Below, piece by piece: positions 51,689 to 61,756 of a stretch of DNA of 64,000 bases; within the stretch, counting starts at the first letter, position 1, and each line of letters begins with the position of its first letter. Origin of the DNA: JBBQYD01 sp942493075 (GTDB lineage Bacteria > Verrucomicrobiota > Verrucomicrobiia > Limisphaerales > UBA8199); assembly GCA_942493075.1 (NCBI GenBank), contig OW818681.1, positions 868,001-932,000 of the forward strand, given 5' to 3'. The notes beneath the pieces were generated by a model. That model searched no databases. It saw nothing but the letters and a program-made list of their open reading frames with translations, and was not told the origin of the DNA. The translations under genes and the position numbers were made by a program.

Positions 51689-53940
51689 CCTTCTCGATAC
51701 GGTCTAGACCGTCGGCTCCCGATGATGTTCGTATTGCTAAGCAACTCAGGAAGCTAAGCGATAGGAATTTTCTCATCGAGGAAATGCATTACACGAACGC
51801 AAAACCTAAGTTGAAATTGCTGCCGGCCCCGGAGGGTGCTTCGCGAACCAAGTCGCGGAAGGGAAGGGGTAATGACGTTTTGGCGGCCCTGATTCAGCAC
51901 CTCCCTTTCGTCGCGAAAGCAGACCAAACGGCTCCAATCGGAATGAAACTGGCGAAACTGGAGACCTTGGAGCGGTCGGGTTTCCTTTGTGACTATGGGG
52001 TTATAAACCCGCTAAACAACTTTACATTCCTAGGAAATACCAACTATTGGGTTATAGCTCCAGTCGGTTTGACAGGTCGCACTGTGATTGAGGGCGGCAC
52101 GGTGGTGAAGAGTGGCGTAGTCTTCGTGGATAACACCGACTACAGCATCGCATTGGTCGATCCGGCCGGGACTATTGTGTGCCAGACAGAAGCTTATAAG
52201 CCTGCGGTGTTCACCTCGGTCCATGATAACACTATCGGAGAGATCCTTCCTGGAAGCACCGGGAGTCCACAGCCGGATCGAGCAACAGCCCTCTTCTTTT
52301 ATTACGCGCCCGGTGGTGAGTTGCACGATTTGCGGTTTACGTATGCTCAAACCGCAATCCAGTTTTGGGATGCAACCCCAGTGAGGTTGCTGAATTCCCA
52401 AATCGTTAACTGCGGAAGGGGGATAGTGATGGCTGATACATGCTACGCTGGCAATGTGCTGATTGCCTCTACGCCCGATGCCTTCGATGTTTTAACTGAA
52501 ACCATCGCGCTTACCGCGGAGAACTTGACCCTAGCACAGACCTCATTGCGCAGCTTGAACGGGAGGACCGCGAGTTTCGTTAATTGCATCTTCAATTCAG
52601 TCGAAATGCCAGAACAGGAACTGGTCCAAACAGCCTGCGCGTATTCCAACTTTGAATCTGCTGGCGCTGGAGCGTTTTATCTTCCGCCGAATAGCGCTAA
52701 CCGAAATTGCGGTGTAGTCACAATTGATGCGGCCTTGAAGAAGTCGCTCTCGAAGAAGACCACCTATCCGCCGATCTTGGTGTCAAATGTGATTTCAGCC
52801 GAGAGTGTTACTCTTTTTCCGCAAGCACAGCGGGATACCGATGCTCCTGATCTGGGGTATCATTACCCGCCCATTGATTATTTGTGTAGTCTCTTTGCTA
52901 TTACTAATGCTACATCCGCCAACGATGTTTGCCTGACGATGACCAACGGTGTAGTGGTGGGGTATTTCGATGAGCAAGGCATTCTGCTTCGCAACTCGGT
53001 CGCCTTCACGAGCATTGGGACACCCACAAATCCTAACCGGTTTGTTGATTACCGGACCGTGCAGGAACAGCCCGTAAAGATTGGCACCTACCCGTTGAAT
53101 TCGATGAACGTTCCGGTTTTTCCTATCAGAAGTGAATCAGCAGCCGATGCGTTTACGTGCCGATTCACCCATTTTTCTCGAATGTCGGGCGGGAACTATG
53201 GAGCGTACAACATCCTCGCAATGAGTTATCAGTGGTTCGTTACGTCCCTGGTCATACAGGATTGTGAATTCCTCAATGGCGCTATCAACGTGTCCTACGG
53301 CGCGACCTCCGCAGTGCTTAAGAACAACGTTATGGAGTACAATTATACCGGCCTGGTTGGGAACATGCCCGTGGTGTTTGCCAATAACACCCTTAACGGA
53401 GGGGTGCTTGGGATGGAATCCTACACCCCGGCGACATGGGAGGTGCGTGACAATATTCTCTCCTCCGTAATTGTGGACGAGTTTGGCGATTACACAGTCA
53501 GCCATCATCATAATGTCTTTGTGAACTCCAATCCCACCGGCTTCCTGACCCCTATCACTGCTGATAGCCGGGTTCTCACAAGCCTGAGTTTCGTTCAAGG
53601 TTCTCTGGGAAATTACTATGTGCCTGCTAACTCGCCAGTGCTAAACGTTGGCACTTATGGAAGCGCTGCATCGGGCGGTCTGTTCCATCAGACCATGACC
53701 ACGGACCAAGCTAAAGACGGAGTCACCCCGCTCGATATTGGCAAGCATTATGTCGTGTTGGGTGCTGATGGAAGCCCAATCGACGGTGATAATGATGGTC
53801 TGCCGGACTACTTGGAAGACTGGAACGGAGACGGCGTACCCATCGGGGACGCTTCGCCTTGGGAAGATTACAATTCAGCTAACAAGTTAACGTCAGCTAA
53901 GAGCTTCGAAATCTACACCCCACTTTATAGCTCCCCGTGA
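51689..53940 (+). pseudogene. C-terminal part of the IS-split beta-helix protein
   Basis: This in-frame continuation of the 49574 gene opens AFSIRSRPSAPDDVRIAKQL. Its middle is a parallel beta-helix-like region (LRNSVAFTSIGTPTNPNRF, LVIQDCEFLNGAINVSYG, VVFANNTLNGGVLGMESYT), and the C-terminus has an Asp/Asn-rich calcium-type repeat, DGDNDGLPDYLEDWNGDGV. The frame is also open backwards into the IS to 51511, but that part is IS sequence. It precedes the RHS genes on the same strand, so the cluster is probably a surface/secreted module. Confidence 0.85.
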
Positions 53941-54015
53941 GGTGAATTCTACCTTGCTGTGACTGAATGCCTCCTTAATCAACGTATGCATGTCCAATGC
54001 CCAGTCCACGATTCC

Positions 54016-54729
54016 ATGAAGAACAATTTTGGTTTTCTTTCTCGTTATCTATCCTGGCTTATCATCCTAAGCTACTTTGGGGCGCACCCGATCAATTTGC
54101 ATGCAGGGTGCTCAGACACTGTGCTACTTGAGTATCGAAAAGCAACCGCTTCGAAAGCAAAGTTTGGTTATGGGGAATTTGTTCCTAGCACTCCTCCGAA
54201 GTATTATCTTAAGTCAGAAATAGTTGATGCATTTACCGGTAGCCATGAGTTCGTCTCCGAGAGGCACGGGAATCAGTACCTTGAGGGATCTAGGACCGAG
54301 AAATATAAGGGCGACTATGATGCTGCCTTGGGTGGTCCTGAGAGCAGCTTCTCTGGAAGCAGTACTTATAAAAGAACAAATGGCGGCATAACAGAAGAGT
54401 GTACGGCCACCCTAAGCGCGGCGGGATGGGATCGTGAGGATTGCTTCTATCCCATGAGTGTACACGATTTGATCGATAAGCCTCCCACCTCCACGGTATT
54501 TCGGAAAGAGTATCATTCTGAGGAGACTGTTACTGACTCATATGGAACGGCTCACGATAAAGAGGATCATGTGAACACGCGCACTCTTTCTGAAGAATTC
54601 ACGGACCAGATACTTCACGACGTGATCAAGGCCGCGCTGGAGTATCCGGAAACCCGCGAAAGTGCATCCGCTGTCTCAGCCGAATCTTGGCTGGATGCCG
54701 CCACAGGTGCGGAACCCTTACTGGCATAA
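54016..54729 (+). pseudogene. N-terminal part of the RHS protein (frameshifted)
   Basis: From the ATG at 54016 (earlier non-ATG starts exist) a signal peptide, KNNFGFLSRYLSWLIILSYF, is followed by about 200 residues without known domains that end SWLDAATGAEPLLA. The next frame (54687 onward) begins RHRCGTLTGIKYRFRIPSTE, which would continue SWLDAATG in phase after a one-base shift at about 54700-54715. One original protein of about 2150 residues is inferred. Base composition is visibly richer in A/T than the core genes. Confidence 0.65.
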
Positions 54730-57700
54730 AATATAGGTTTAGAATTCCAAGCACTGAAGTTGGAAAGACATACATCGTGCGTTGGCAAGAGTCATTAACG
54801 ATAAGCGTCAACGGGGTGGAGAACCCGGGAGAACCAGCTACTTGCGAGTTGCGGTTGCCAGGGACTGGTTACGAGATATGCACAGGAGAGAGGACAATTG
54901 ATGCGCCGTTCGCGACGGGGTTTTCAGGCGGATATGCAAGCTTCGCAGTCTCTAACGTTCGCATGGAAGTTGTCCAAAATTCGGTTGCAGCGAACATTCC
55001 AGGTTCAGGGCCGAGCCAAGTCGGTGAAGGATGTTCAGCCTGTGGCGGGGATTCTTTTGGTTCCACATACGGAATGATGGATTCCGGGGGCATAATGCCC
55101 CAATTTTCAATGGGTTCCACAATCGCAGGGCAAAGCGCGGGAGTGTTGGCGATTTCGGTTGGCGCTCCGTCTCCTGACATGGCTAGCCCCTCACGTTTGA
55201 GATTCAATGGGCCCGAGACATTAGTGGAAGTGCTGAAGCCGAATGGCAAGATTATCCAGGTCAAAACCGAACAGGCGCTGGCCAATGTAGTGACAATCGA
55301 TGAAATGAGAAAATACGAAATCGAGTTCTACCATGCTCAACAGGTTCTCGCCAAACAGGGGGACGCCTATGGGGTAAGCGGCTCGCCATTCGTGAAATGG
55401 ACTATCGAGAATCCTGACCTGGACGCTTATAATAAGTTGCGCATTACCGAGACCCGCGATTCAAAAATCACAGTTTTTGACTATTCCTACCAAGACATTG
55501 CAAAGGCCTGGACACTTGCGCTTCCAGAGGGGGGGCATGCGGAGGTTTCGACCTCATACGAGGAAGCAGGACTAATCCAGCGAATAACGCGTCGGATTGT
55601 TGCCCCAGATGGCGCCGAACTGTCAAGGTCAGTAAAGGCTTACAGGCGCTTCAGTTGGGGAGCCGCACTCATCGAAGAGATCGTTGGTAACGGAGACGAA
55701 GCACAGAAAACTAGTCTCTCCTATTATGAGTCAAACCTACCTTTCACGCCATCGGGGAATCTGATTCCACTCAAGCAACTCATCCGGCCAGACGGCAGTT
55801 GGGAGTTTTACCAGTATGATACTCGAGGCCGAAAGGCCGTGGTCTATTCAGGACTGGCCGATGCCGCACCTCCTGAGAACACTCCCCCGACTGACGATAC
55901 ATGCCGCCGAATTGTATATTCTTACAATCCGTCCGATGTGGCCGGCTCCACAGACGATGTAGTCGAGAAGGCCCATATACCGCGCAAAACCGTTGAGTAT
56001 TATCTGGGGACTGTTACCATGAAATCGTATTTCATTTCTATTCTTGGGGAGGAGCGAAGGATCGCCTGCCTCAATCCTGATGCTGCTTGGGACGGCGAGG
56101 GGAACATGGTCACAAGAACCAAATTCTACATGACTGGGGCCGAAGCTGGAAGTATCCGTAGCGTGGAGAATCCTGACGGGACCATGAGCTTTTGTGTGTA
56201 TGAGCTCACGGCAACTGGGAAAAGGACAACGATCACAAAAGGAAGAGCAAACAGCGAGAAAACGGTCATCGAGTCGGGAACAGGAACAGTGACGGAGGTT
56301 AACGCGAAGGGTCACCAGATTTATGTTGAACGGTTCGCTATCTTCAAAGACGATCAGGATCGGATTCAGAGAATTACGTTATCGCGAGAGGCCTCACCTA
56401 CGACAGATAGCTTCGGACGACCCACAAGAACGGAGTATCTTGACGGCACTTGGACCGAGGCACAGAGATTCTGCTGTGGGTTGAACTCTTCAATTGATCG
56501 CGAAGGCGTCGCGACTGAGTACTTTTATGATTCTCTTGGTCGGTCCACTGCGACAAAGAAGAACGGGATAGTGATAACAAACGTGCTGAATGCCGCCGGC
56601 CGAGTGGTGGAAGTTAAACGAATCGGTTCTGATAATAGTGTTATGACCCTGAATCGGGCGGGCTATAACGAAGCGGGAGAATTGACCAAATCGACAAATG
56701 CACTGGGCGGTGTCACCACCTATCAACGCCAGACTATCAACGGCGCTCTGGTCACGACCGAAGTTTTTCCTGATGGCGGCACAAGGATTGAGAGTCACTA
56801 CAGAGATGGCACTTTGAAAAGTGTGACGGGCAGCGCTGTGTTTCCCGTGTTTTATGAATACGGCGTTGAGGGCGGCGCATATTATACGAAGGAGATCAAG
56901 GGGGCGGCCACAGGCAAGGAATGGACAAAGACTTATCAGGACGCTCTGGGGCGCAGCTATCGAACCGAATTCCCACGTCGCAGTTCCGACCAGGCAACGC
57001 CGTATAGCCAAATCTACTTTAATGCACAAGGGCAACCGTGGAAAGAACGTGACCCGGACGATGTGATCTCCTTGTACAAATACAACTCGGAGGGTAATCG
57101 GGAATATACGATTCAAGCGCTTAGTAGCGTCGCGCGCGGGCTAACCAGCTACACTGAACTATGTAATCCTACTACATGGAACACGATTCTTGCTGGGCCT
57201 GATCGTATCACGCAGACCTTGGAGACCAATCTTGCGGCTTCCAATCCGGGAAACGGCCGAGGGGTAGATATTCGCCGGGTCGATACCTTTAGGTGGAGTG
57301 ATGGTTCTGGTATTGGGAAGTTAATCTCCAGGATCGACTTATCTACTGACGGAACCAAGGCATGGAGTGGGCTTTGGGACAAGGAATCGAGCCCTGGAGT
57401 CTGGACTTCCTCCACCACTGTTTATAATCGGGCTGCAACGCGCCGAACTGTCAGCCAGATTGCCCCAGACGAGAGCGTAAGCCAACAAGTTTACGAGAAT
57501 GGTCGAATGGTCTCCTTGCGGACAACAGCCAACGGGAGCGACTTGAGCTTTGTTACTTATGGTCACGACTCACATGGCAGGCAAAACACCATTACAGATT
57601 CTGCCACTGGCACGACGGTTTATACTTTTAACAACGCTGATCTGCCTATCTCGGTCACTACACCGAATCCGGGTACCTTGGGCGGGGTTCCGCAAGTAAC

Positions 57701-60443
57701 CTATACCTATTACGACGTGATGTCCCGAGCTACGAACGTGGTTCAGCCGGACCGGACCACCGTAACGAATGAGTTCTACCCGAGCGGTCTCCTCAAACGA
57801 AGCCATGGCTCGCGCACATATCCCGTCGCTTACGGTTATGATCATGCGGGCCGTATGCGGTGGATGACCAATTGGTCCACAGCCTTCCTCTCATTTAGTG
57901 CGCGTGTGACCAGTTGGAACTACGATGAAAACAGGGGCTGGCTTCTATCCAAGGACTACCCTAACATTACCAATGGATTTCCCCCCGCCCCAACGGCTGC
58001 AGGTACAGCTGGTCCTCAGTATGACTATACTGCAGGGGGACGTCTGAAAACACGAACTTGGTTACGCACCATCGGTTCGACTCCGGTTAGAACAGATTAC
58101 AAATATGGTTTTGATGATGCCGTGGAGAACAATCAGCACGGGGATTTAACCGCTACCGCTTATAATGACGGAACACCCTCAGTGACTAAAGTCTACGACC
58201 GTTTTGGGCAGACTAAGAAGGTTGTGGCAGATGCCACAGAAACAACGCTGGATTACGATTATGTCGGAAACCTGCTTAGAGAGTCATATGTCGGTGGCTC
58301 GTTGGCCGGAATTTCCGTCACTAACGGCTACGATCACTGGCTGAGACGCACTAATGTTGTTGCCTGGTACGGCCTGGGCCCCTTGAACTGGAGTCAGTAT
58401 TCCTATGAAGCTGGCAACCGATTGCATTCGGCCTCGGAGTGGCTGACCGCTTATATTCGGGGAGTTTCAGCAACTTATGGGTACCTTGCTAGCTCTCGGT
58501 TGGTAGGGCAGATTGCTTTTGTGAACGGAGCCAGTCAGGTGACGACCACCAAGAAATACGATAAGCTTAATCGGCTAAAAGGGGTTTCAACGGGCGCCGG
58601 TGGTTCAGTCGCCAGTTTTTCCTACAATTACGACAATGCCAATCAGCGCATTCGGGTGACCGTTGAAGACGGCAGCTACTGGCTTTATGAATATGATGCG
58701 TCGGGTCAAGTGACCAGCGGTCGCAAGTACTGGAGTGATGGGAGCCCGGTTTCGGGCCAGCAGTTTGGCTATGCCTTCGATGCAATCGGAAATCGGACCA
58801 AAGCACAGGCTAATGATCGGCAAACCAGCTATTCAGCAAATCGGCTCAATCAGCTTAATAGCCGGACTACCTCGACCCGGGCACTGGACGTAATTGGAGT
58901 CGCTCTATCGGACCTTGGTGTCACTGTCACCAGCCCGAGTGCGAATAATAATGCGGCTGCACCATATCGCAAAGGTGAGTACTTCCACAAAGCATTAACT
59001 TATCCCAATTCTTCCTCAGCTCTATGGGAACTAGTCACCGTACGGGGTGAGACGGACAAACCGGGTTACAAGTATCTGTCACCAAGCACCCAGTCCTTCA
59101 CATATGACGCCGACGGGAACCTAAGTTCTGATGGTCGTTGGAATTATACTTGGGACGCCGAAAACAGGTTGCTTAGGATGGTTGCTGTAAATAACTTGGA
59201 TGATAGAGGCGGTCTTCCCAAGCGCCTTGAGTTCAAATACGACTGGCAGGGAAGGCGCATTGCGAAATCGGTGTGGAATGAATGGACCGGCACCGTAGGC
59301 AGTTATTTAATTCTCAGTAACCGCTTCGTTTATGATGGGTGGAATCTTCTGGCAGAGGTGGACACCAATGGCACCGCAGGCAGGCGGTATCTGTGGGGAT
59401 TGGATCTCTCTGGTTCAATGCAGGGTGCCGGCGGGGTAGGTGGCCTGTTATCCGTTCGCGACTCCTCAGGTGCCCACGTCGTGGGCTATGATGGCAACGG
59501 CAACGTTGCGGCTTTGTTCGGCCAGAGCGGTGAATCCGCCCGCTACGAATATGGCCCATTCGGCGAACTGATTCGCTCCACCGGACCTATGAACAAGGCT
59601 AATCCATTCCGGTTCTCGACTAAGTACCACGATGATGAGACGGACCTCCTTTACTACGGATGTCGGTATTATAGCCCCGACACAGCCAGATGGTTAGGGC
59701 GCGATTTGCTTGAGGAGTTGGGTGGCCTCAACCTCTACTCCTTAGTAGCCAATGATCCGATTTCCTTTTTCGACGTAGTAGGTTTGGGGGCCTATGCTGA
59801 AGGAACAACTCCGCCAGCAAATACGCTACCTTTGGATTCAAGCACCTGGAACACGGAAAAGGGACTATTTGGGGAAATTCAGGCGATTTCTACAAGGGCT
59901 ACCTTGACTGTGGCAGGTGGGTATGTACGCGGATTTCGAGACGCTGCTGCGCATCTTCAACACTTCCTATTGAATTCCGGTACAACGTACACGATTAGGT
60001 TTAAAGGCATGAACGACGAAAGCCAAGATGCGAAGAAACATTTCATCAAAGAGCTAAACGATGCACTGGCTGCCGCCGAGCGACTAACGGAACAAAAAAG
60101 CCCAGTGCAGATGGTAACGATAAAGGAGGAATCTGCAAGCAATGATGAGGGTAACTGGCTTTATGCCGTTGGGCGCTATCGGACTTGGGCGCGAGGAAGT
60201 GCGAGTCGGAATTGCAAGAAATATCAGCTCAACTGGTCCTTCAATTTTCGAGACAACTATGATTGGGACCTCAATAACGGGTTAAAGGGAGGCCTTGTCA
60301 CGGATCGTGAAATGGCTTTGCTTCACCGGTGGGGAGTGGCGCGAGAGTACGAGATGGTCGGTGAACAGACTGTGGTTATAAGTTGGACCAAAGGGCAACG
60401 ATTCGGATCTGGGATCGAGATCTCAGATGGGGGTGGGCGCTAA
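54687..60443 (+). CDS. RHS/YD-repeat protein with variable C-terminal tip
   Basis: An RHS-type protein of 1918 residues in this frame, the N-terminus belonging to the 54016 frame. Dozens of YD-type repeats follow (YDTRGRKAVVYSG, YDSLGRSTATKKNG, YDHAGRMRWMTN, YDKLNRLKGVST). The RHS-associated core lies near residues 1640-1700 with YEYGPFGELIRS, FRFSTKYHDDETDLLYYGCR and YYSPDTARWLGRD, ending NDPISFFDVVGLG. About 215 further residues after that are unlike the core and form the variable tip, often a toxin domain in such proteins. The tip is not recognised. The stop overlaps the next ATG (TAATG). Confidence 0.88.
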   Translation: MAGCRHRCGTLTGIKYRFRIPSTEVGKTYIVRWQESLTISVNGVENPGEPATCELRLPGTGYEICTGERTIDAPFATGFSGGYASFAVSNVRMEVVQNSVAANIPGSGPSQVGEGCSACGGDSFGSTYGMMDSGGIMPQFSMGSTIAGQSAGVLAISVGAPSPDMASPSRLRFNGPETLVEVLKPNGKIIQVKTEQALANVVTIDEMRKYEIEFYHAQQVLAKQGDAYGVSGSPFVKWTIENPDLDAYNKLRITETRDSKITVFDYSYQDIAKAWTLALPEGGHAEVSTSYEEAGLIQRITRRIVAPDGAELSRSVKAYRRFSWGAALIEEIVGNGDEAQKTSLSYYESNLPFTPSGNLIPLKQLIRPDGSWEFYQYDTRGRKAVVYSGLADAAPPENTPPTDDTCRRIVYSYNPSDVAGSTDDVVEKAHIPRKTVEYYLGTVTMKSYFISILGEERRIACLNPDAAWDGEGNMVTRTKFYMTGAEAGSIRSVENPDGTMSFCVYELTATGKRTTITKGRANSEKTVIESGTGTVTEVNAKGHQIYVERFAIFKDDQDRIQRITLSREASPTTDSFGRPTRTEYLDGTWTEAQRFCCGLNSSIDREGVATEYFYDSLGRSTATKKNGIVITNVLNAAGRVVEVKRIGSDNSVMTLNRAGYNEAGELTKSTNALGGVTTYQRQTINGALVTTEVFPDGGTRIESHYRDGTLKSVTGSAVFPVFYEYGVEGGAYYTKEIKGAATGKEWTKTYQDALGRSYRTEFPRRSSDQATPYSQIYFNAQGQPWKERDPDDVISLYKYNSEGNREYTIQALSSVARGLTSYTELCNPTTWNTILAGPDRITQTLETNLAASNPGNGRGVDIRRVDTFRWSDGSGIGKLISRIDLSTDGTKAWSGLWDKESSPGVWTSSTTVYNRAATRRTVSQIAPDESVSQQVYENGRMVSLRTTANGSDLSFVTYGHDSHGRQNTITDSATGTTVYTFNNADLPISVTTPNPGTLGGVPQVTYTYYDVMSRATNVVQPDRTTVTNEFYPSGLLKRSHGSRTYPVAYGYDHAGRMRWMTNWSTAFLSFSARVTSWNYDENRGWLLSKDYPNITNGFPPAPTAAGTAGPQYDYTAGGRLKTRTWLRTIGSTPVRTDYKYGFDDAVENNQHGDLTATAYNDGTPSVTKVYDRFGQTKKVVADATETTLDYDYVGNLLRESYVGGSLAGISVTNGYDHWLRRTNVVAWYGLGPLNWSQYSYEAGNRLHSASEWLTAYIRGVSATYGYLASSRLVGQIAFVNGASQVTTTKKYDKLNRLKGVSTGAGGSVASFSYNYDNANQRIRVTVEDGSYWLYEYDASGQVTSGRKYWSDGSPVSGQQFGYAFDAIGNRTKAQANDRQTSYSANRLNQLNSRTTSTRALDVIGVALSDLGVTVTSPSANNNAAAPYRKGEYFHKALTYPNSSSALWELVTVRGETDKPGYKYLSPSTQSFTYDADGNLSSDGRWNYTWDAENRLLRMVAVNNLDDRGGLPKRLEFKYDWQGRRIAKSVWNEWTGTVGSYLILSNRFVYDGWNLLAEVDTNGTAGRRYLWGLDLSGSMQGAGGVGGLLSVRDSSGAHVVGYDGNGNVAALFGQSGESARYEYGPFGELIRSTGPMNKANPFRFSTKYHDDETDLLYYGCRYYSPDTARWLGRDLLEELGGLNLYSLVANDPISFFDVVGLGAYAEGTTPPANTLPLDSSTWNTEKGLFGEIQAISTRATLTVAGGYVRGFRDAAAHLQHFLLNSGTTYTIRFKGMNDESQDAKKHFIKELNDALAAAERLTEQKSPVQMVTIKEESASNDEGNWLYAVGRYRTWARGSASRNCKKYQLNWSFNFRDNYDWDLNNGLKGGLVTDREMALLHRWGVAREYEMVGEQTVVISWTKGQRFGSGIEISDGGGR

Positions 60444-60991
60444 TGAGCTCTGACATGATCGAGCAAGGAACTCCCACCGCAAAACCGAGAAGGTTTGTTG
60501 TAATTGTCTGTGGGATTATCATACTAATAATTTGTTTATTCACCTTTTGCTCGAATTGGGCTTTTGGAAGAAAACACGGAAATGTCTTTTCTACCTCAGA
60601 TTTCGAGGGTGGGGCTAGGTCCATCTTGCTGGGTTCGCTACGGATACGGTTAATAGACCAAATGGAGCTTAAGCATGCAAGCATGGTTGGGGGCAAAGAC
60701 TGGACCTTATTTATGTGTTTTGAATTACCCGAAACCATGTGGGATGACTTACTAGGATCAGTTAATTTTTCGACTCGGAAAGGTCAAGAGAGTGACACGT
60801 TTTTTGAGAGCGCTGCTCTGCCTTGGTGGAAGATCGATAGGGACAGTGTTGAAGCGGTTCTTTGCGCCACGGAAGGCTACACCTCTATAATAGCTGTCAG
60901 AGCCGGAAAAGGCAGGTTGCGCATTTTTGCTTATACCGACGGCGGTCCGGAAGGGTTTCGCAAGGATGTCTGGAGTCTGTTTAAGCCGTAG
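60443..60991 (+). CDS. Small single-pass membrane protein, probable RHS immunity partner
   Basis: A protein of 182 residues beginning at the ATG at 60443, which overlaps the RHS stop by one base. One transmembrane helix spans about 18-38 (VVIVCGIIILIICLFTFCSN), and the rest has no known domain; it contains TLFMCFELPETMWDDLLGSV and a Trp-rich middle. Overlap with the RHS gene and small membrane-anchored form are typical of immunity proteins. That is an inference from position only. Confidence 0.6.
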   Translation: MSSDMIEQGTPTAKPRRFVVIVCGIIILIICLFTFCSNWAFGRKHGNVFSTSDFEGGARSILLGSLRIRLIDQMELKHASMVGGKDWTLFMCFELPETMWDDLLGSVNFSTRKGQESDTFFESAALPWWKIDRDSVEAVLCATEGYTSIIAVRAGKGRLRIFAYTDGGPEGFRKDVWSLFKP

Positions 60992-61423
60992 TGAAATGTA
61001 AGACATGCAAGCATGCCAAAGCCTCATGGGCATTAGGAGTTTGCGAAATGTTGTGGTACTAGGTTCGAAGGCCAACCAAGACCAAAGCAGAGTGATAAGA
61101 ATGACGGTTGGGTGCGCCAGTCTTGACAAGTCCAGGCATGTCCAAGAAAGGCTAACCTCATGTTTCGGTTCACGAAACCGCGCACTATTTGCATAGCATG
61201 GAGGAGCCAAGAGTTTTGCCGGAGAGAAAAGGTACTATACTGACGTACTATACTACTCGACCAAAAATGAGGCTTTTCGGGTTCGGTGCTGTCCATTCTT
61301 GGCAAAGTCAGAAACAGGAAGACCGTTGAATGGTAGTAAGCGTCACTTATAGCCATTCATAGCACCACTGGACGACAGGAGTTCGGGGAGTCGTAGAGTT
61401 CATAGGCCGTATGCCTCTGACAT

Positions 61424-61567
61424 CTATGATGTTTTTCGACGAGGCTGCGGAGTGGTTTTGCCCCAGGCGCCTGGGAGGATTTCTGGGACTGGATTAGTCA
61501 TCTGCGGCAAGCGTGGGAGAGGGTCGTTGAGGTAGGTGTATGGATCGATACTCCGCCGTCGGCAGTT
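61424..61567 (-). pseudogene. IS66-type transposase C-terminal fragment
   Basis: About 47 residues, NCRRRSIDPYTYLNDPLPRL followed by MTNPVPEILPGAWGK, match the C-terminal segment of IS66 transposases (usually R-GIDPxxYLxDVLxRLPxMTN..PxxW). Only this tail remains, so it is a relic of a once-present IS66 element. It lies in the repeat region before the GT4 gene. Confidence 0.65.
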
Positions 61568-61610
61568 CTCGAAAGGGAATTGAACGCCAACCCGCGGAGG
61601 GAACGAAGAC

Positions 61611-61712
61611 TCTGGCACCCCCTCGTCGGGGTGCTGTTCCGTTCTGCATCTAACCGAAGGTCTTCGCTGCGCTACGACGCTCCGGCTACCGTCTGGCAAC
61701 CATTCTGGTTGC
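61611..61712. repeat. CACCCC/GACGCTCCGG repeat, copy 3
   Basis: The same motif order as at 11104-11210: CACCCC-tcgtc-GGGGTG, GAAGGTCTTCGC, CTACGACGCTCCGGCTAC, GTCTGGCAACCATTCTGGTT. The sequence of the spacers differs. The region 60992-61610 contains no gene other than the IS66 relic. Confidence 0.65.
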
Positions 61713-61756
61713 GCCGATGCTGATCCGATCATCCATCCTGCTTGCACGGCAGCCGT

